A stretch of 64,000 bases of DNA, from assembly GCA_016710435.1 (NCBI GenBank), contig JADJVV010000001.1:1510501-1574500 (forward strand), written 5' to 3'. The notes beneath the pieces were generated by a model. It had not been told where the DNA came from, did not search any database, and saw only the letters and a program-made list of their open reading frames with translations. This DNA comes from Hyphomicrobiales bacterium. Its GTDB lineage: Bacteria; Pseudomonadota; Alphaproteobacteria; Rhizobiales; Aestuariivirgaceae. Below are positions 52,043-62,678 of this stretch, in pieces. Made by a program: the position numbers and the translations under genes. Each line of letters starts with the position of its first letter. Within the stretch, counting starts at the first letter, position 1.

Positions 52043-53074
52043 ATGAAGGCTTCACATCATAATTCGGAAGGCTTGGCGCGCGGCGCACGGATGCTGCGCA
52101 CGGCGCTCGGCCCGGCCATCGCGCGGTTTCTGGAAGACGCCACCGTCGTCGAGGTGATGCTGAACCCGGACGGGCGCATCTGGATCGACCGGCTGTCCGA
52201 AGGATTGTCCGATACGGGTGAGCGGCTATCGCCCGCCGATGGCGAACGGATCGTGCGCCTGGTCGCGCACCATGTCGGCGCCGAGGTTCATGCCGACGCG
52301 CCGCGCGTCTCGGCAGAACTGCCCGAGACGGGAGAGCGGTTCGAGGGGCTTCTTCCCCCCGTAGTCGCCGCGCCAGCCTTTGCGATCCGTAAGCCCGCCG
52401 TGGCGGTGTTCACGCTCGACGATTATGTCGCGGCCGGGATCATGTTAGGGGGACAGGCCGAGGCGCTTCGCCAAGGCGTTGCGTCTCGCGCCAACATCCT
52501 CGTCGCCGGCGGCACCTCGACCGGTAAGACCACGCTGACCAATGCGCTGCTCGCCGAGGTGGCGAAGACCTCCGATCGCGTCGTCATCATCGAGGATACG
52601 CGCGAGCTGCAATGCGCTGCGCCCAATCTCGTCGCCATGCGCACAAAGGATGGCGTCGCCTCGTTGTCCGATCTCGTCCGCTCGTCGCTGCGCCTACGCC
52701 CTGACCGTATCCCGATTGGTGAGGTGCGAGGGGCGGAAGCGCTGGACCTCCTCAAGGCATGGGGCACCGGCCATCCAGGCGGCGTCGGCACGATCCACGC
52801 CGGTTCGGCGATCGGCGCGCTGCGTCGCATGGAGCAGCTCATTCAGGAAGCCGTGGTCACGGTTCCGCGCCCGCTGATCGCCGACACGATCGATCTCGTC
52901 GCCGTGCTGTCGGGCCGCGGTTCTGCACGCCGGCTCGGCGAACTCGCCCGCGTCGAGGGCCTCGGCCCCGACGGCGATTACCGCGTCACACCCGCCATCA
53001 GCACCCCGGTTTTCGAGGGTGACGGCGGCGACCCTGCCACTCTCAACCCTAGCCACGAAGGAGAAAACCTGTGA
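52043..53074 (+). CDS. trbB: TrbB, conjugal transfer ATPase
   Basis: The product has 343 residues, a VirB11-type hexameric ATPase. Walker A is GGTSTGKTTLT, with an Asp box in VIIEDTRELQ and a Walker B region near IPIGEVRGAEALDLLKAW. It drives pilus or channel assembly from the cytoplasmic side. It overlaps trbC by 4 bp (GTGA). Confidence 0.95.
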   Translation: MKASHHNSEGLARGARMLRTALGPAIARFLEDATVVEVMLNPDGRIWIDRLSEGLSDTGERLSPADGERIVRLVAHHVGAEVHADAPRVSAELPETGERFEGLLPPVVAAPAFAIRKPAVAVFTLDDYVAAGIMLGGQAEALRQGVASRANILVAGGTSTGKTTLTNALLAEVAKTSDRVVIIEDTRELQCAAPNLVAMRTKDGVASLSDLVRSSLRLRPDRIPIGEVRGAEALDLLKAWGTGHPGGVGTIHAGSAIGALRRMEQLIQEAVVTVPRPLIADTIDLVAVLSGRGSARRLGELARVEGLGPDGDYRVTPAISTPVFEGDGGDPATLNPSHEGENL

Positions 53075-53418
53075 TCCAACGCCTGCGCACTATGCGCCTA
53101 TCCCACCTGCGCCACCGTCTCGCCATGACCGTATCGGTCGCGACGCTCAGTGTGGTGATGGCTGCGCCCGCCTACGCCTCCGGCTCGTCCATGCCGTGGG
53201 AAGCCCCACTGCAATCGATCCTCCAGTCGATCGAAGGCCCGGTCGCCAAGATCATCGCCGTCATCGTCATCATCTCTACCGGCCTGGCGCTGGCGTTCGG
53301 CGATACGTCGGGCGGCTTCCGCCGCCTCATCCAGATCGTGTTCGGCCTTAGCATCGCCTTCGCCGCGTCGAGTTTCTTCCTGTCGTTCTTCTCGTTCGGC
53401 GGCGGAGCGCTGGTTTGA
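53071..53418 (+). CDS. trbC: TrbC, pilin-like subunit
   Basis: The product has 115 residues with a GTG start. A signal sequence ends near VVMAAPAYA; two hydrophobic segments follow (IIAVIVIISTGLALAFG and IVFGLSIAFAASSFFLSFF), as in VirB2/TrbC pilins processed by TraF. The stop overlaps the trbD ATG. Confidence 0.9.
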   Translation: MIQRLRTMRLSHLRHRLAMTVSVATLSVVMAAPAYASGSSMPWEAPLQSILQSIEGPVAKIIAVIVIISTGLALAFGDTSGGFRRLIQIVFGLSIAFAASSFFLSFFSFGGGALV

Positions 53419-53699
53419 TGGCGGGCGTCGTCGATCAGGGCGGGGAAGTTCCCGGCTACACGGTCCCGCTGCACCGGGCGCTGTCCGAACCGATCTTGCT
53501 CGGCGGCGCACCGCGCGCCATCGCGATCATGAACGGCACGCTCGCGGGCGCTGTCGGCTTGGGACTTCGCCTCTGGCTGGTCGGCCTTGCCATCTGGGCG
53601 ATTGGTCATTTCGCGGCGGTATGGGCCGCCAAGCGCGATCCGCTCTTCGTCGATGTCGTGCGCCGCCATCTGCGCATTCCCGCGCACCTTTCGGTTTGA
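53418..53699 (+). CDS. trbD: TrbD, VirB3-like membrane protein
   Basis: The product has 93 residues. The family start GYTVPLHRALSEPILLGGAP and two membrane segments are clear. It partners TrbE at the inner membrane. The ATG at 53418 shares a base with the trbC stop. Confidence 0.9.
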   Translation: MAGVVDQGGEVPGYTVPLHRALSEPILLGGAPRAIAIMNGTLAGAVGLGLRLWLVGLAIWAIGHFAAVWAAKRDPLFVDVVRRHLRIPAHLSV

Positions 53700-53716
53700 G
53701 CGAGGACCTGGCCGTG

Positions 53717-56152
53717 ATGAACCTCGCCGAATATCGCAACAAGAATGGTCGCCTCGCCGACTTCCTGCCGTGGGTGGCGCTGATCGGTGAAGGCATCGTC
53801 CTCAACAAGGACGGCAGTTTTCAGCGGACGGCGCAGTTCCGTGGGCCGGACCTCGACAGCGCCGTGCCCGCCGAATTGGTCGCTGTCGCCGGCCGCCTCA
53901 ACAACGCCTTCCGCCGTCTCGGCTCAGGCTGGGCGATCTTCGTCGAAGCGCAGCGGCATGTCTCGAACCGCTATCCCAAAAGCATATTCCCGGATTCGGC
54001 GTCGGCGCTGGTCGAAGCCGAGCGCAAGGCCGACTTCGAGGAAGCCGGCGCACATTTCGAGTCCAGCTACTTCCTGACCTTCTGTTATCTGCCGCCGGCG
54101 GAAGACGCAGCCCGCGCCGAGACCTGGCTTTACGAAGGCCGCGACCGGTCGGGCGTCGATCCGCACGAGGCGCTGACCGGCTTCGCCGACCGTATCGATC
54201 GCATCCTGCGTCTCGTCGAAGCCTTCATGCCGGAATGTGTCTGGCTCGATGATGCCGAGACACTGACCTATCTGCACGCTTGCGTCTCGACCAAGCGGCA
54301 CCGGGTTCGCGTGCCAGAAACGCCGATGTATCTCGACGCTCTACTCGCCGATCAGCCGCTGACTGGCGGCCTCGAACCAATGCTCGGCAACCAGCACATC
54401 CGTGTGCTGACCATCACCGGCTTTCCGACCGCGACGACGCCCGGCCTACTCGACGAGTTGAACCGGATGGCGTTCCCCTATCGCTGGAGCACGCGCGCGA
54501 TCCTGCTCGACAAGACTGACGCGACGAAGCTCCTCACCAAGATCCGCCGCCAGTGGTTCGCAAAGCGCAAGTCGATCGCCGCGATCCTCAAGGAAGTGAT
54601 GACCAATGAAGCGTCGGCGCTGGTCGATACGGACGCCTCGAACAAGGCGGCAGACGCTGACCTCGCGTTGCAGGAACTCGGCGCCGACTATGCCGGGATC
54701 GCCTACGTCACCGCGACGGTGACGGTGTGGGACGCCGATCCGCGTACCGCCGACGAAAAACTGCGCCTCGTCGAGAAGGTCATTCAGGGCCGTGACTTCA
54801 CGGCGATGGCCGAGACCATCAATGCCGTGGACGCCTGGCTCGGATCACTGCCGGGGCATGTCTATGCCAACGTCCGGCAACCGCCGATCTCCACGCTCAA
54901 CCTCGCCCACATGATTCCCCTGAGCGCCGTGTGGGCGGGGCCGGAACGGGACGAGCATCTCGCAGCGCCCCCGCTGCTCTTCGGAAAGACTGAAGGCTCG
55001 ACCCCGTTCCGGTTTTCCCTGCACGTCGGCGATGTCGGCCACACGCTGATCGTCGGGCCGACCGGTGCGGGCAAGTCCGTCCTGCTGGCTCTGATAGCGA
55101 TGCAGTTCCGGCGCTATGCCGGCGCGCAGGTGTTCGCCTTCGATTTCGGCGGCTCGATCCGCGCTGCCGCACTCGCCATGCGGGGCGACTGGCATGATCT
55201 GGGTGGCGGTCTCACCGAAGGCAGCGCCGACAGCGTATCGCTTCAGCCACTCGCCCGCGTCGATGACCCCGCCGAACGGGCATGGGCGGCCGACTGGCTC
55301 GCCGCGATCCTGTCCCGTGAGAGCGTCGCGCTCACGCCAGAGGTGAAAGAGCACCTCTGGACGGCGCTGACCTCACTGGCGTCTGCGCCGATCGAGGAAC
55401 GCACGATCACGGGCCTATGTGTCCTCTTGCAGTCCAACGACCTCAAGCAGGCATTGCGACCCTATTGCATCGGCGGGGCATGGGGGCGGTTGCTCGACGC
55501 GGAGAGCGAACATCTCGGCACGGCGACAGTCCAAGCTTTCGAGACCGAGGGGCTGATCGGCACGGAAGCTGCACCCGCCGTGCTCGCCTATCTGTTCCAC
55601 CGGATCGAAGATCGGCTCGACGGATCCCCCACGCTCATCATCGTCGATGAAGGATGGCTCGCGCTCGACGACGAGGGCTTCGCCGGCCAACTCCGCGAAT
55701 GGCTAAAGACGCTGCGCAAGAAGAACGCGAGCGTCATCTTCGCCACGCAAAGCCTGTCCGACATCGACGGCTCGGCGATCGCTCCCGCCATCATCGAAAG
55801 CTGCCAGACCCGGATTCTGCTCCCGAACGAGCGGGCGATCGAACCCCAGATCACCGCCATCTATCGCCGCTTCGGCCTCAACGACCGGCAGATCGAGATC
55901 GTCGCGCGGGCCATGCCCAAGCGCGATTACTACTGCCAGTCGCGGCGTGGCAACCGCCTGTTCGAGCTGGGTCTCAGCCAAGTGGCGCTGGCGCTGTGCG
56001 CTGCCTCGGCGAAGACCGACCAGACCGCGATCGCCAACATTATCGCGGAACACGGACCCGAAGGCTTCCTCGACGCATGGCTGCGTCTTCGCGGCGTCGA
56101 CTGGGCCGCCGATCTCATTCCCAACCTGACCAACCTGGAGAAACTGAAATGA
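53717..56152 (+). CDS. trbE: TrbE, VirB4-type ATPase
   Basis: The product has 811 residues from ATG 53717; a GTG just before it is also possible. N-terminal CagE/TrbE domain (LAEYRNKNGRLADFLPWVAL); motor domain with Walker A VGPTGAGKSVLL and Walker B LIIVDEGWLAL, and a later FATQSLSDI. It energises substrate transfer and pilus biogenesis. Its stop overlaps the trbJ start. Confidence 0.95.
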   Translation: MNLAEYRNKNGRLADFLPWVALIGEGIVLNKDGSFQRTAQFRGPDLDSAVPAELVAVAGRLNNAFRRLGSGWAIFVEAQRHVSNRYPKSIFPDSASALVEAERKADFEEAGAHFESSYFLTFCYLPPAEDAARAETWLYEGRDRSGVDPHEALTGFADRIDRILRLVEAFMPECVWLDDAETLTYLHACVSTKRHRVRVPETPMYLDALLADQPLTGGLEPMLGNQHIRVLTITGFPTATTPGLLDELNRMAFPYRWSTRAILLDKTDATKLLTKIRRQWFAKRKSIAAILKEVMTNEASALVDTDASNKAADADLALQELGADYAGIAYVTATVTVWDADPRTADEKLRLVEKVIQGRDFTAMAETINAVDAWLGSLPGHVYANVRQPPISTLNLAHMIPLSAVWAGPERDEHLAAPPLLFGKTEGSTPFRFSLHVGDVGHTLIVGPTGAGKSVLLALIAMQFRRYAGAQVFAFDFGGSIRAAALAMRGDWHDLGGGLTEGSADSVSLQPLARVDDPAERAWAADWLAAILSRESVALTPEVKEHLWTALTSLASAPIEERTITGLCVLLQSNDLKQALRPYCIGGAWGRLLDAESEHLGTATVQAFETEGLIGTEAAPAVLAYLFHRIEDRLDGSPTLIIVDEGWLALDDEGFAGQLREWLKTLRKKNASVIFATQSLSDIDGSAIAPAIIESCQTRILLPNERAIEPQITAIYRRFGLNDRQIEIVARAMPKRDYYCQSRRGNRLFELGLSQVALALCAASAKTDQTAIANIIAEHGPEGFLDAWLRLRGVDWAADLIPNLTNLEKLK

Positions 56153-56913
56153 AACTACGCCGCACTCGTGCGGCGCGGCTCGCTGCCGCGCTGCTCATCG
56201 CTCCGTTCGCCATCGCCCCGATGCTGGCGACGCCCGCGCAGGCGCAATGGACCGTGTTTGATCCGTCCAACTACGCGCAGAACCTGCTGACTGCGGCGCG
56301 GTCGCTCCAGCAGATCAACAATCAGATCACCAGCCTGCAAAACCAGGCGCAGTCGCTCATCAACCAGGCCCGCAATCTCGCGAGCCTGCCTTATTCCTCA
56401 CTGCAACAGCTCCAGCAGTCCGTTCAGCGGACGCAGCAGCTTCTCAGTCAGGCGCAGAACATCGCTTATAATGTTCAGCAGATCGATCAGGTGTTCCAGA
56501 GCAAATACGCCAACGTGTCGATGTCAGCGTCGGACACGCAACTGATCGCCGATGCCAAGACCCGCTGGCAGAACACGGTCGGCAGCTTGCAGGATGCCAT
56601 GCGCGTGCAAGCCACCGTGGTCGGCAACATCGACACCAACCGCACGCAGATGTCGGCGTTGGTCGGATCGAGCCAATCGGCGACGGGGGCATTGCAGGCA
56701 ACGCAGGCCGGCAACCAGCTTCTCGCGTTGCAGGCCCAGCAGCTCGCCGACCTCACCGCTGTCGTCGCCGCCAACGGGCGAGCGCAGGCGCTGCGAGATG
56801 CCGAACAGGCAGCCGCCGCCGAACAGGGGCGCGAACAACGCCGCCGATTCCTGACACCCGGTGCGGGCTATCAGCCGGGCAATGCCCGGATGTTCCCCAG
56901 CAGCGGCAACTGA
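56149..56913 (+). CDS. trbJ: TrbJ, VirB5-like protein
   Basis: The product has 254 residues. A signal peptide ends at TPAQAQW. The mature protein is rich in Gln and strongly helical, with heptad-like runs (LQQINNQITSLQNQAQSLIN). It is a minor pilus or channel component and is also linked to entry exclusion in IncP plasmids. Confidence 0.92.
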   Translation: MKLRRTRAARLAAALLIAPFAIAPMLATPAQAQWTVFDPSNYAQNLLTAARSLQQINNQITSLQNQAQSLINQARNLASLPYSSLQQLQQSVQRTQQLLSQAQNIAYNVQQIDQVFQSKYANVSMSASDTQLIADAKTRWQNTVGSLQDAMRVQATVVGNIDTNRTQMSALVGSSQSATGALQATQAGNQLLALQAQQLADLTAVVAANGRAQALRDAEQAAAAEQGREQRRRFLTPGAGYQPGNARMFPSSGN

Positions 56914-56923
56914 GGAACGGGCG

Positions 56924-57190
56924 ATGGACGGCAAGAGCCTCGCGCGCATCGGCGCCGTCATCTTCGTCGCGGTTGCGATCACCGCGACTACGATCGAGAT
57001 GAACCGCCATGAGGTTGCGCCGGATAATGTTGCGACACAGGCGCGTCCTGTCACGGAGCGAGATCCGCTGGATGCGGAACTCACCCGGTGCAGCGGGATC
57101 GGTGAGGCCGGCGCGCGCGATCCGTCCTGCCTGAAAGCCTGGGCTGACAACCGCCGCCGGTTTCTCGGCCCCGACCGGGAAGGACGCTGA
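56924..57190 (+). CDS. trbK: TrbK-like entry-exclusion protein
   Basis: The product has 88 residues from ATG 56924. A single N-terminal membrane segment (RIGAVIFVAVAITATTIEM) precedes a short periplasmic part with two cysteines (RCSGIG and DPSC). Position and length match the alternative TrbK form found between trbJ and trbL in Tn4371-like elements. The exclusion role is inferred from that. Confidence 0.75.
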   Translation: MDGKSLARIGAVIFVAVAITATTIEMNRHEVAPDNVATQARPVTERDPLDAELTRCSGIGEAGARDPSCLKAWADNRRRFLGPDREGR

Positions 57191-57192
57191 CT

Positions 57193-58554
57193 ATGCAGGG
57201 CACCGGCGTCATCGACCATTTCCTTGAGGTCTTCACCCGCTACATCGACGGCGGCTTCGGCCTGTTGCAGGGCGAGGTGGCGTTTATCGCCACCACGTTG
57301 ATCGTCATCGACGTGACCCTGGCCGCGCTATTCTGGTCGTGGGGGGCAGACGACGACATCATCGCTCGCTTGGTCAAGAAAACGCTGTTCGTCGGCGTCT
57401 TCGCTTACATCATCGGCAACTGGAACAACCTTGCCCGCATCATCTTCGAGAGCTTCGCTGGTCTCGGCCTGAAGGCCTCCGGCACCGGCTTCACCGTCTC
57501 CGATCTCCTGCGCCCGGGCAAGGTCGCGCAGACCGGACTCGATGCCGGGCACCCACTGCTCGAATCCATCTCGAACCTGATGGGCTACTGGTCCTTCTTC
57601 GAGAATTTCATCCAGATCGCCTGCATGCTGTTCGCCTGGGCGCTCGTGCTCCTCGCTTTCTTCGTGCTCGCCATCCAGCTCTTCGTGACGCTGATCGAGT
57701 TCAAGCTTTCGACACTCGCCGGTTTCGTCCTCATTCCGTTCGGCCTGTTCGGCAAATCCGCTTTCATGGCCGAACGGGTGCTCGGCAATGTCATCTCATC
57801 GGGCATCAAGGTCATGGTGCTGGCCGTCATTATCGGTATCGGCTCGACACTCTTCTCCGAGTTCACCGCTGGTTTCGGCGGAGCCACGCCGTCGATCGAC
57901 GATGCGATGGCCATCGTTCTCGCGGCGCTGACGCTCCTGGGCCTCGGCATCTTCGGTCCCGGCATTGCCAACGGTCTCGTTTCCGGTGGTCCGCAACTCG
58001 GCGCAGGCGCGGCGATCGGCACGGGTCTCGCCGCCGGCGGCATGGTGGCAGCGGGTGCGGCGACGGTTGGCGCTGTCGCGTCCGGTGGCGCTGCCCTCGT
58101 GGGTGGCGCCGCAGCGGCAGCACGTGGCGGTGCGGCGCTCGCCGGTGGCGCGTCGACTGCCTACAGCCTTGGTGCTGCCGGTCAGAGCGGCGCATCGGGC
58201 GTCGCCTCTGGTCTCGGCAATGTCGCTAGCACAGGCGCACAGGCGGCCGTCTCACCCCTGAAGCGCGCAGCCAGCCGCGCAGCCGACAGTATGAAGCAGA
58301 GCTACCAGTCCGGTGCGCGTGCAGCGTTTGAGGTGTCGGGCGGATCGTCGACCGCAGGAACTATCGGCGGCGATGCTGCTGACACCGCGTCGGCACCTGC
58401 CGCATCAGCCGCCACCGACGGCCCGCCCGCCTGGGCCAAGCGCATGAAACGCTCGCAGCAAATGACCCACGGCGTTCAGGCCGCCGCCCATGCGGTGCGC
58501 AGCGGCGACAGCCACGGCGGCGGCTCTTCCGTCAACCTCTCCGAAAGCGACTGA
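57193..58554 (+). CDS. trbL: TrbL, VirB6-like channel protein
   Basis: The product has 453 residues. Six or so membrane helices occupy residues 25-270. The C-terminal 180 residues are Gly/Ala/Ser-rich and polar, usual for TrbL. Start VIDHFLEVFTRYIDGGFGLL is characteristic. It forms part of the inner-membrane channel. Confidence 0.93.
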   Translation: MQGTGVIDHFLEVFTRYIDGGFGLLQGEVAFIATTLIVIDVTLAALFWSWGADDDIIARLVKKTLFVGVFAYIIGNWNNLARIIFESFAGLGLKASGTGFTVSDLLRPGKVAQTGLDAGHPLLESISNLMGYWSFFENFIQIACMLFAWALVLLAFFVLAIQLFVTLIEFKLSTLAGFVLIPFGLFGKSAFMAERVLGNVISSGIKVMVLAVIIGIGSTLFSEFTAGFGGATPSIDDAMAIVLAALTLLGLGIFGPGIANGLVSGGPQLGAGAAIGTGLAAGGMVAAGAATVGAVASGGAALVGGAAAAARGGAALAGGASTAYSLGAAGQSGASGVASGLGNVASTGAQAAVSPLKRAASRAADSMKQSYQSGARAAFEVSGGSSTAGTIGGDAADTASAPAASAATDGPPAWAKRMKRSQQMTHGVQAAAHAVRSGDSHGGGSSVNLSESD

Positions 58555-58556
58555 CC

Positions 58557-59236
58557 ATGTTCAAACGACCTTCCACCCACTACGGCAAATCCCCGCAGCC
58601 CGAGACGCCTTATCAACGCGCCGCGCAAATCTGGGACGAGCGCATCGGTTCGTCCCGCGTGCAGGCGCGGAACTGGCGATTGATGGCATTTGGTTCTCTG
58701 GCGCTGTCTGCCGGTTTGTCGGCGGGGTTGTTCTGGCAGTCGATGAACGGTTCGATCGTGCCGTGGGTGGTGCAGGTCGATCGGTTGGGCCAGGCGCAAG
58801 CCGTTGCACCCGCAACCGCCGACTATCAGCCCAATGACGCGCAGATCGCCTTCTACCTCGCGCGCTTCATCGAACAGGTCCGGTCCATCCCCGCCGATGC
58901 GATCATCGTGCGGCAGAACTGGTTGCGCGCCTATGACTTCACCACGCAGGGCGGCGCGCTGGCTCTCAACGACTATGCCCGCGCCAACGACCCATTCGCC
59001 AAGGTCGGCAAGCAACAGATCGCAGTAGAAGTCTCCAGCGTGATCCGGGCGTCGCCGACGAGCTTCCGCGTCGCCTGGATCGAGCGCCGCTATCAGGACG
59101 GCAGCCTCGCCGAAACGGCGCGCTGGTCCGCCATCCTCACTGTTGCCGTGCAGCCGCCGCGCGACGCAGACACGCTGCGCAAGAACCCGCTCGGAATCTA
59201 CATCAACGCAATCAACTGGTCGAAGGAGCTTGGACA

Positions 59237-59240
<4 letters not shown>
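58557..59240 (+). CDS. trbF: TrbF, VirB8-like protein
   Basis: The product has 227 residues. A single N-terminal membrane segment (LMAFGSLALSAGLSAGLFW) anchors a periplasmic NTF2-like domain ending in NPLGIYINAINWSKEL. It is an assembly scaffold of the secretion complex. Its end overlaps trbG by 4 bp. Confidence 0.93.
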
Positions 59241-60261
<1,021 letters not shown>

Positions 60262-60265
<4 letters not shown>

Positions 60266-61518
60266 GCACCGAACGTGATCCCGAGAACGAAGCAGGGGTG
60301 AGGCCTGAAGCGGCATCGCCACCCGAAACGGCAGAGGATGACTCTCGTCCCCTCACCGGCGAGCCAGTGGCGCCGATGCGGCTGCGCCCTGAACCGCCGC
60401 GAGTCACCCGCCTGTCACGCAAAGTTCTTGCCGGTCTCGGCCTGGCGGCCAGTCTGGGTGTCGGCGGTGCGCTGATCTACGCGCTCCAGACCCGGCACTT
60501 AGGCAATCAAGGCCAGGAACTCTTTTCCACCGACAACCGCACGACTCCGGACGGACTGTCGGGCCTGCCGAAGGACTATAGCGGCGTGCCCAAGCTCGGC
60601 CCGGCGCTACCAGGCGATCTCGGCCGGCCGATTCTCAATGGACCGAACGGCAGCCAAGCTGGTGCGGCGCCTGGGATCGCCACGGTCTCCGGTCCCAGCC
60701 CGGAAGAACAGCGGCGGGCGCAGGAGCTGGAATCGGCGCGAACTGCTCGGCTGTTTGCCCCCACGGAAACGCGGCCAGGCAATACTGCAACGACAGCGCC
60801 CGCCGCGACGACAGCGCCGTCCGCGACAGACCTTGCCAGCCTCGGCCTGGCGCCGCAGCCGTCGACGCCTTCCGCCCAGGATCGCCAGCTCGCTTTCCTC
60901 AACCAGACGCCCGACAAGCGCACGGTCTCGCCGGATCGTGTTGCGGCGCCGGCATCGGCCAATGTGCTTCAGGCGGGCGCGGTGATTTCCGCTGCGCTGA
61001 TCACCGGCATCCGTTCCGATCTGCCCGGCCAGATCACCGCGCAGGTGACGGAGAACATCTACGACAGCCCGACGGGCAAGATCCTACTCATCCCGCAGGG
61101 CACGCGGGTTATCGGTCAGTATGACGCAGGCGTCGGCTTCGGACAGCGCCGCGTCCTCCTCGTCTGGAACCGGCTGATGTTTCCCAATGGCCGATCCATA
61201 GTGCTGGAACGCCAACCCGGCGCGGACGCCGAGGGTTACGCCGGACTTGAAGACGGCGTCGATTATCATTGGGGGGAACTCTTCAAGGCGGCCGCCCTTT
61301 CAACGCTCCTCAGCGTCGGGGCCGAGGCCGGGACCAGCCAGAACGAAAACAGCCTCGTTCAGGCGCTGCGCTCAGGCGCATCCAACAGCATTAGCCAGAC
61401 TGGCCAGCAAATAGTCAGCCGCCAGCTCAATATCGCGCCGACATTGACGGTCCGGCCCGGATTTCCGGTTCGCGTCATCGTTACGCGCGATCTCGTGCTC
61501 GAACCCTATGGAGGCTGA
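60262..61518 (+). CDS. trbI: TrbI, VirB10-like protein
   Basis: The product has 418 residues with a GTG start. A cytoplasmic tail and membrane helix (KVLAGLGLAASLGVGGALIY) are followed by a Pro/Ala-rich linker and a VirB10 beta domain (GAVISAALITGIRSDLPGQI, LLIPQGTRVIGQYDAG). It spans the envelope and completes the core channel. Confidence 0.95.
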
Positions 61519-61519
61519 A

Positions 61520-61759
61520 ATGGCGAAGCTGAAACTATCTCCCATTGCCGACGACAAGCCCGTGAAGGTCGTTGTCGAACTGCCGACCAGCCTGCATCGC
61601 GATCTCATCGCCTACGCGGAGATCCTTGGCCGTGAATCCGGCCATCCGAAGACTGATCCGGTTCGACTGATCGTTCCCATGCTGGCGCGATTCATTGCGA
61701 CGGATCGGGGTTTTGCGAAAGCAAAGCAGGGACGGCCAGTTCACGGGGAAACTCGCTGA
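61520..61759 (+). CDS. DUF2274-family protein
   Basis: The product has 79 residues from ATG 61520, directly after trbI. DDKPVKVVVELPTSLHRDLI and PVRLIVPMLARFIATDRGF mark the DUF2274 family that always ends the trb operon in these ICEs. The form suggests a small DNA-binding protein. Its last 68 bp overlap the converging LysR gene. Confidence 0.85.
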   Translation: MAKLKLSPIADDKPVKVVVELPTSLHRDLIAYAEILGRESGHPKTDPVRLIVPMLARFIATDRGFAKAKQGRPVHGETR

Positions 61760-62678
61760 TCTCCTGCGATTTCCCGATACCAGCCATGTACCTCGCCATC
61801 TCAAGAAGTCGATGCAACGCCGGGTTGTCGTTTTGCGGCGACCAAACCGCGCAAAAGGGCAGGAGTTCGCCGACGATGGGTCGGAACATGACACCCGGAA
61901 ATTGCGCGGCCGTTGTCGCTTCGCTCGTGACCGTCAAACCGCGGCCGAGCGCCACGAGGCGCATCAGGTTGTCCCGGCCGACGGCCTGATGGTGGATTTC
62001 AGGGTGGCGGCCAAGATCGGCCAGCCGCTTCACAAGGTAGTCGTGAATTTCCTCGCCGGGCGCGCTCTCACTGACGATGAAGGGTTCGCCGGCAAGTTCA
62101 GCGAAATCGACTTCCCCGTCGCCGCCGAGTCGATGCCCTGTCGGCAGTACGACGTAGATGCGTTCTGTCCAGAGTTGTAGGCCATCGCAGCCAGGCCAAT
62201 CCGCCTCCCCGGTTATGAACGCGACATCGAGTTGGTGCTTCCGGATGGCGGCCACATGATCTGCGGGATTGCCGTCGATGAACGTGAGTTTGACGGCGGC
62301 GTGGCGGGCGCCAAACGATTCGATCAGGTCGGATAGAAATCCCGACGCCAGTGACGAGAATATTCCGATATGAACGTGACCGTCTTCACCGCGGCCGATC
62401 GCCGTCGCCTCGGCCTTTGCGAGGCCGATTTCCATCAGAGCCTTGCGGCCGCGTTGGACGAACTGTTTCCCGGCATGCGTGAGCATGACGCCGCTTGGAG
62501 AGCGGATGAAGAACGCCGTCCCAAGCCGGTCCTCCAGCTCGCGGATGCGGCGGCTGATCGCCGATTCTTGAACGCCCAAAACTGCGGCAGCGCGCCGAAA
62601 GCTGCCATGGTCTGCCGCAGCAATCACATATTGGATGTGGCGGACTTGTACCGGCAAACTGATGGCCTCACCGATCAA
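61692..62678 (-). CDS. LysR-family transcriptional regulator
   Basis: The product has 328 residues. The N-terminal winged helix (LPVQVRHIQYVIAAADHGSF to AVLGVQESAISRRIRELE) and the periplasmic-binding-type effector domain (GHVHIGIFSSLASGFLSDLI) are clear. LysR genes at the end of the trb operon are a recurrent feature of this ICE type and may regulate transfer or nearby cargo. The convergent overlap with the DUF2274 gene is unusual. The start overlaps the end of the GIY-YIG gene. Confidence 0.9.
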   Translation of the reverse strand: MIGEAISLPVQVRHIQYVIAAADHGSFRRAAAVLGVQESAISRRIRELEDRLGTAFFIRSPSGVMLTHAGKQFVQRGRKALMEIGLAKAEATAIGRGEDGHVHIGIFSSLASGFLSDLIESFGARHAAVKLTFIDGNPADHVAAIRKHQLDVAFITGEADWPGCDGLQLWTERIYVVLPTGHRLGGDGEVDFAELAGEPFIVSESAPGEEIHDYLVKRLADLGRHPEIHHQAVGRDNLMRLVALGRGLTVTSEATTAAQFPGVMFRPIVGELLPFCAVWSPQNDNPALHRLLEMARYMAGIGKSQEISEFPRELAVPALLSQNPDPSQ

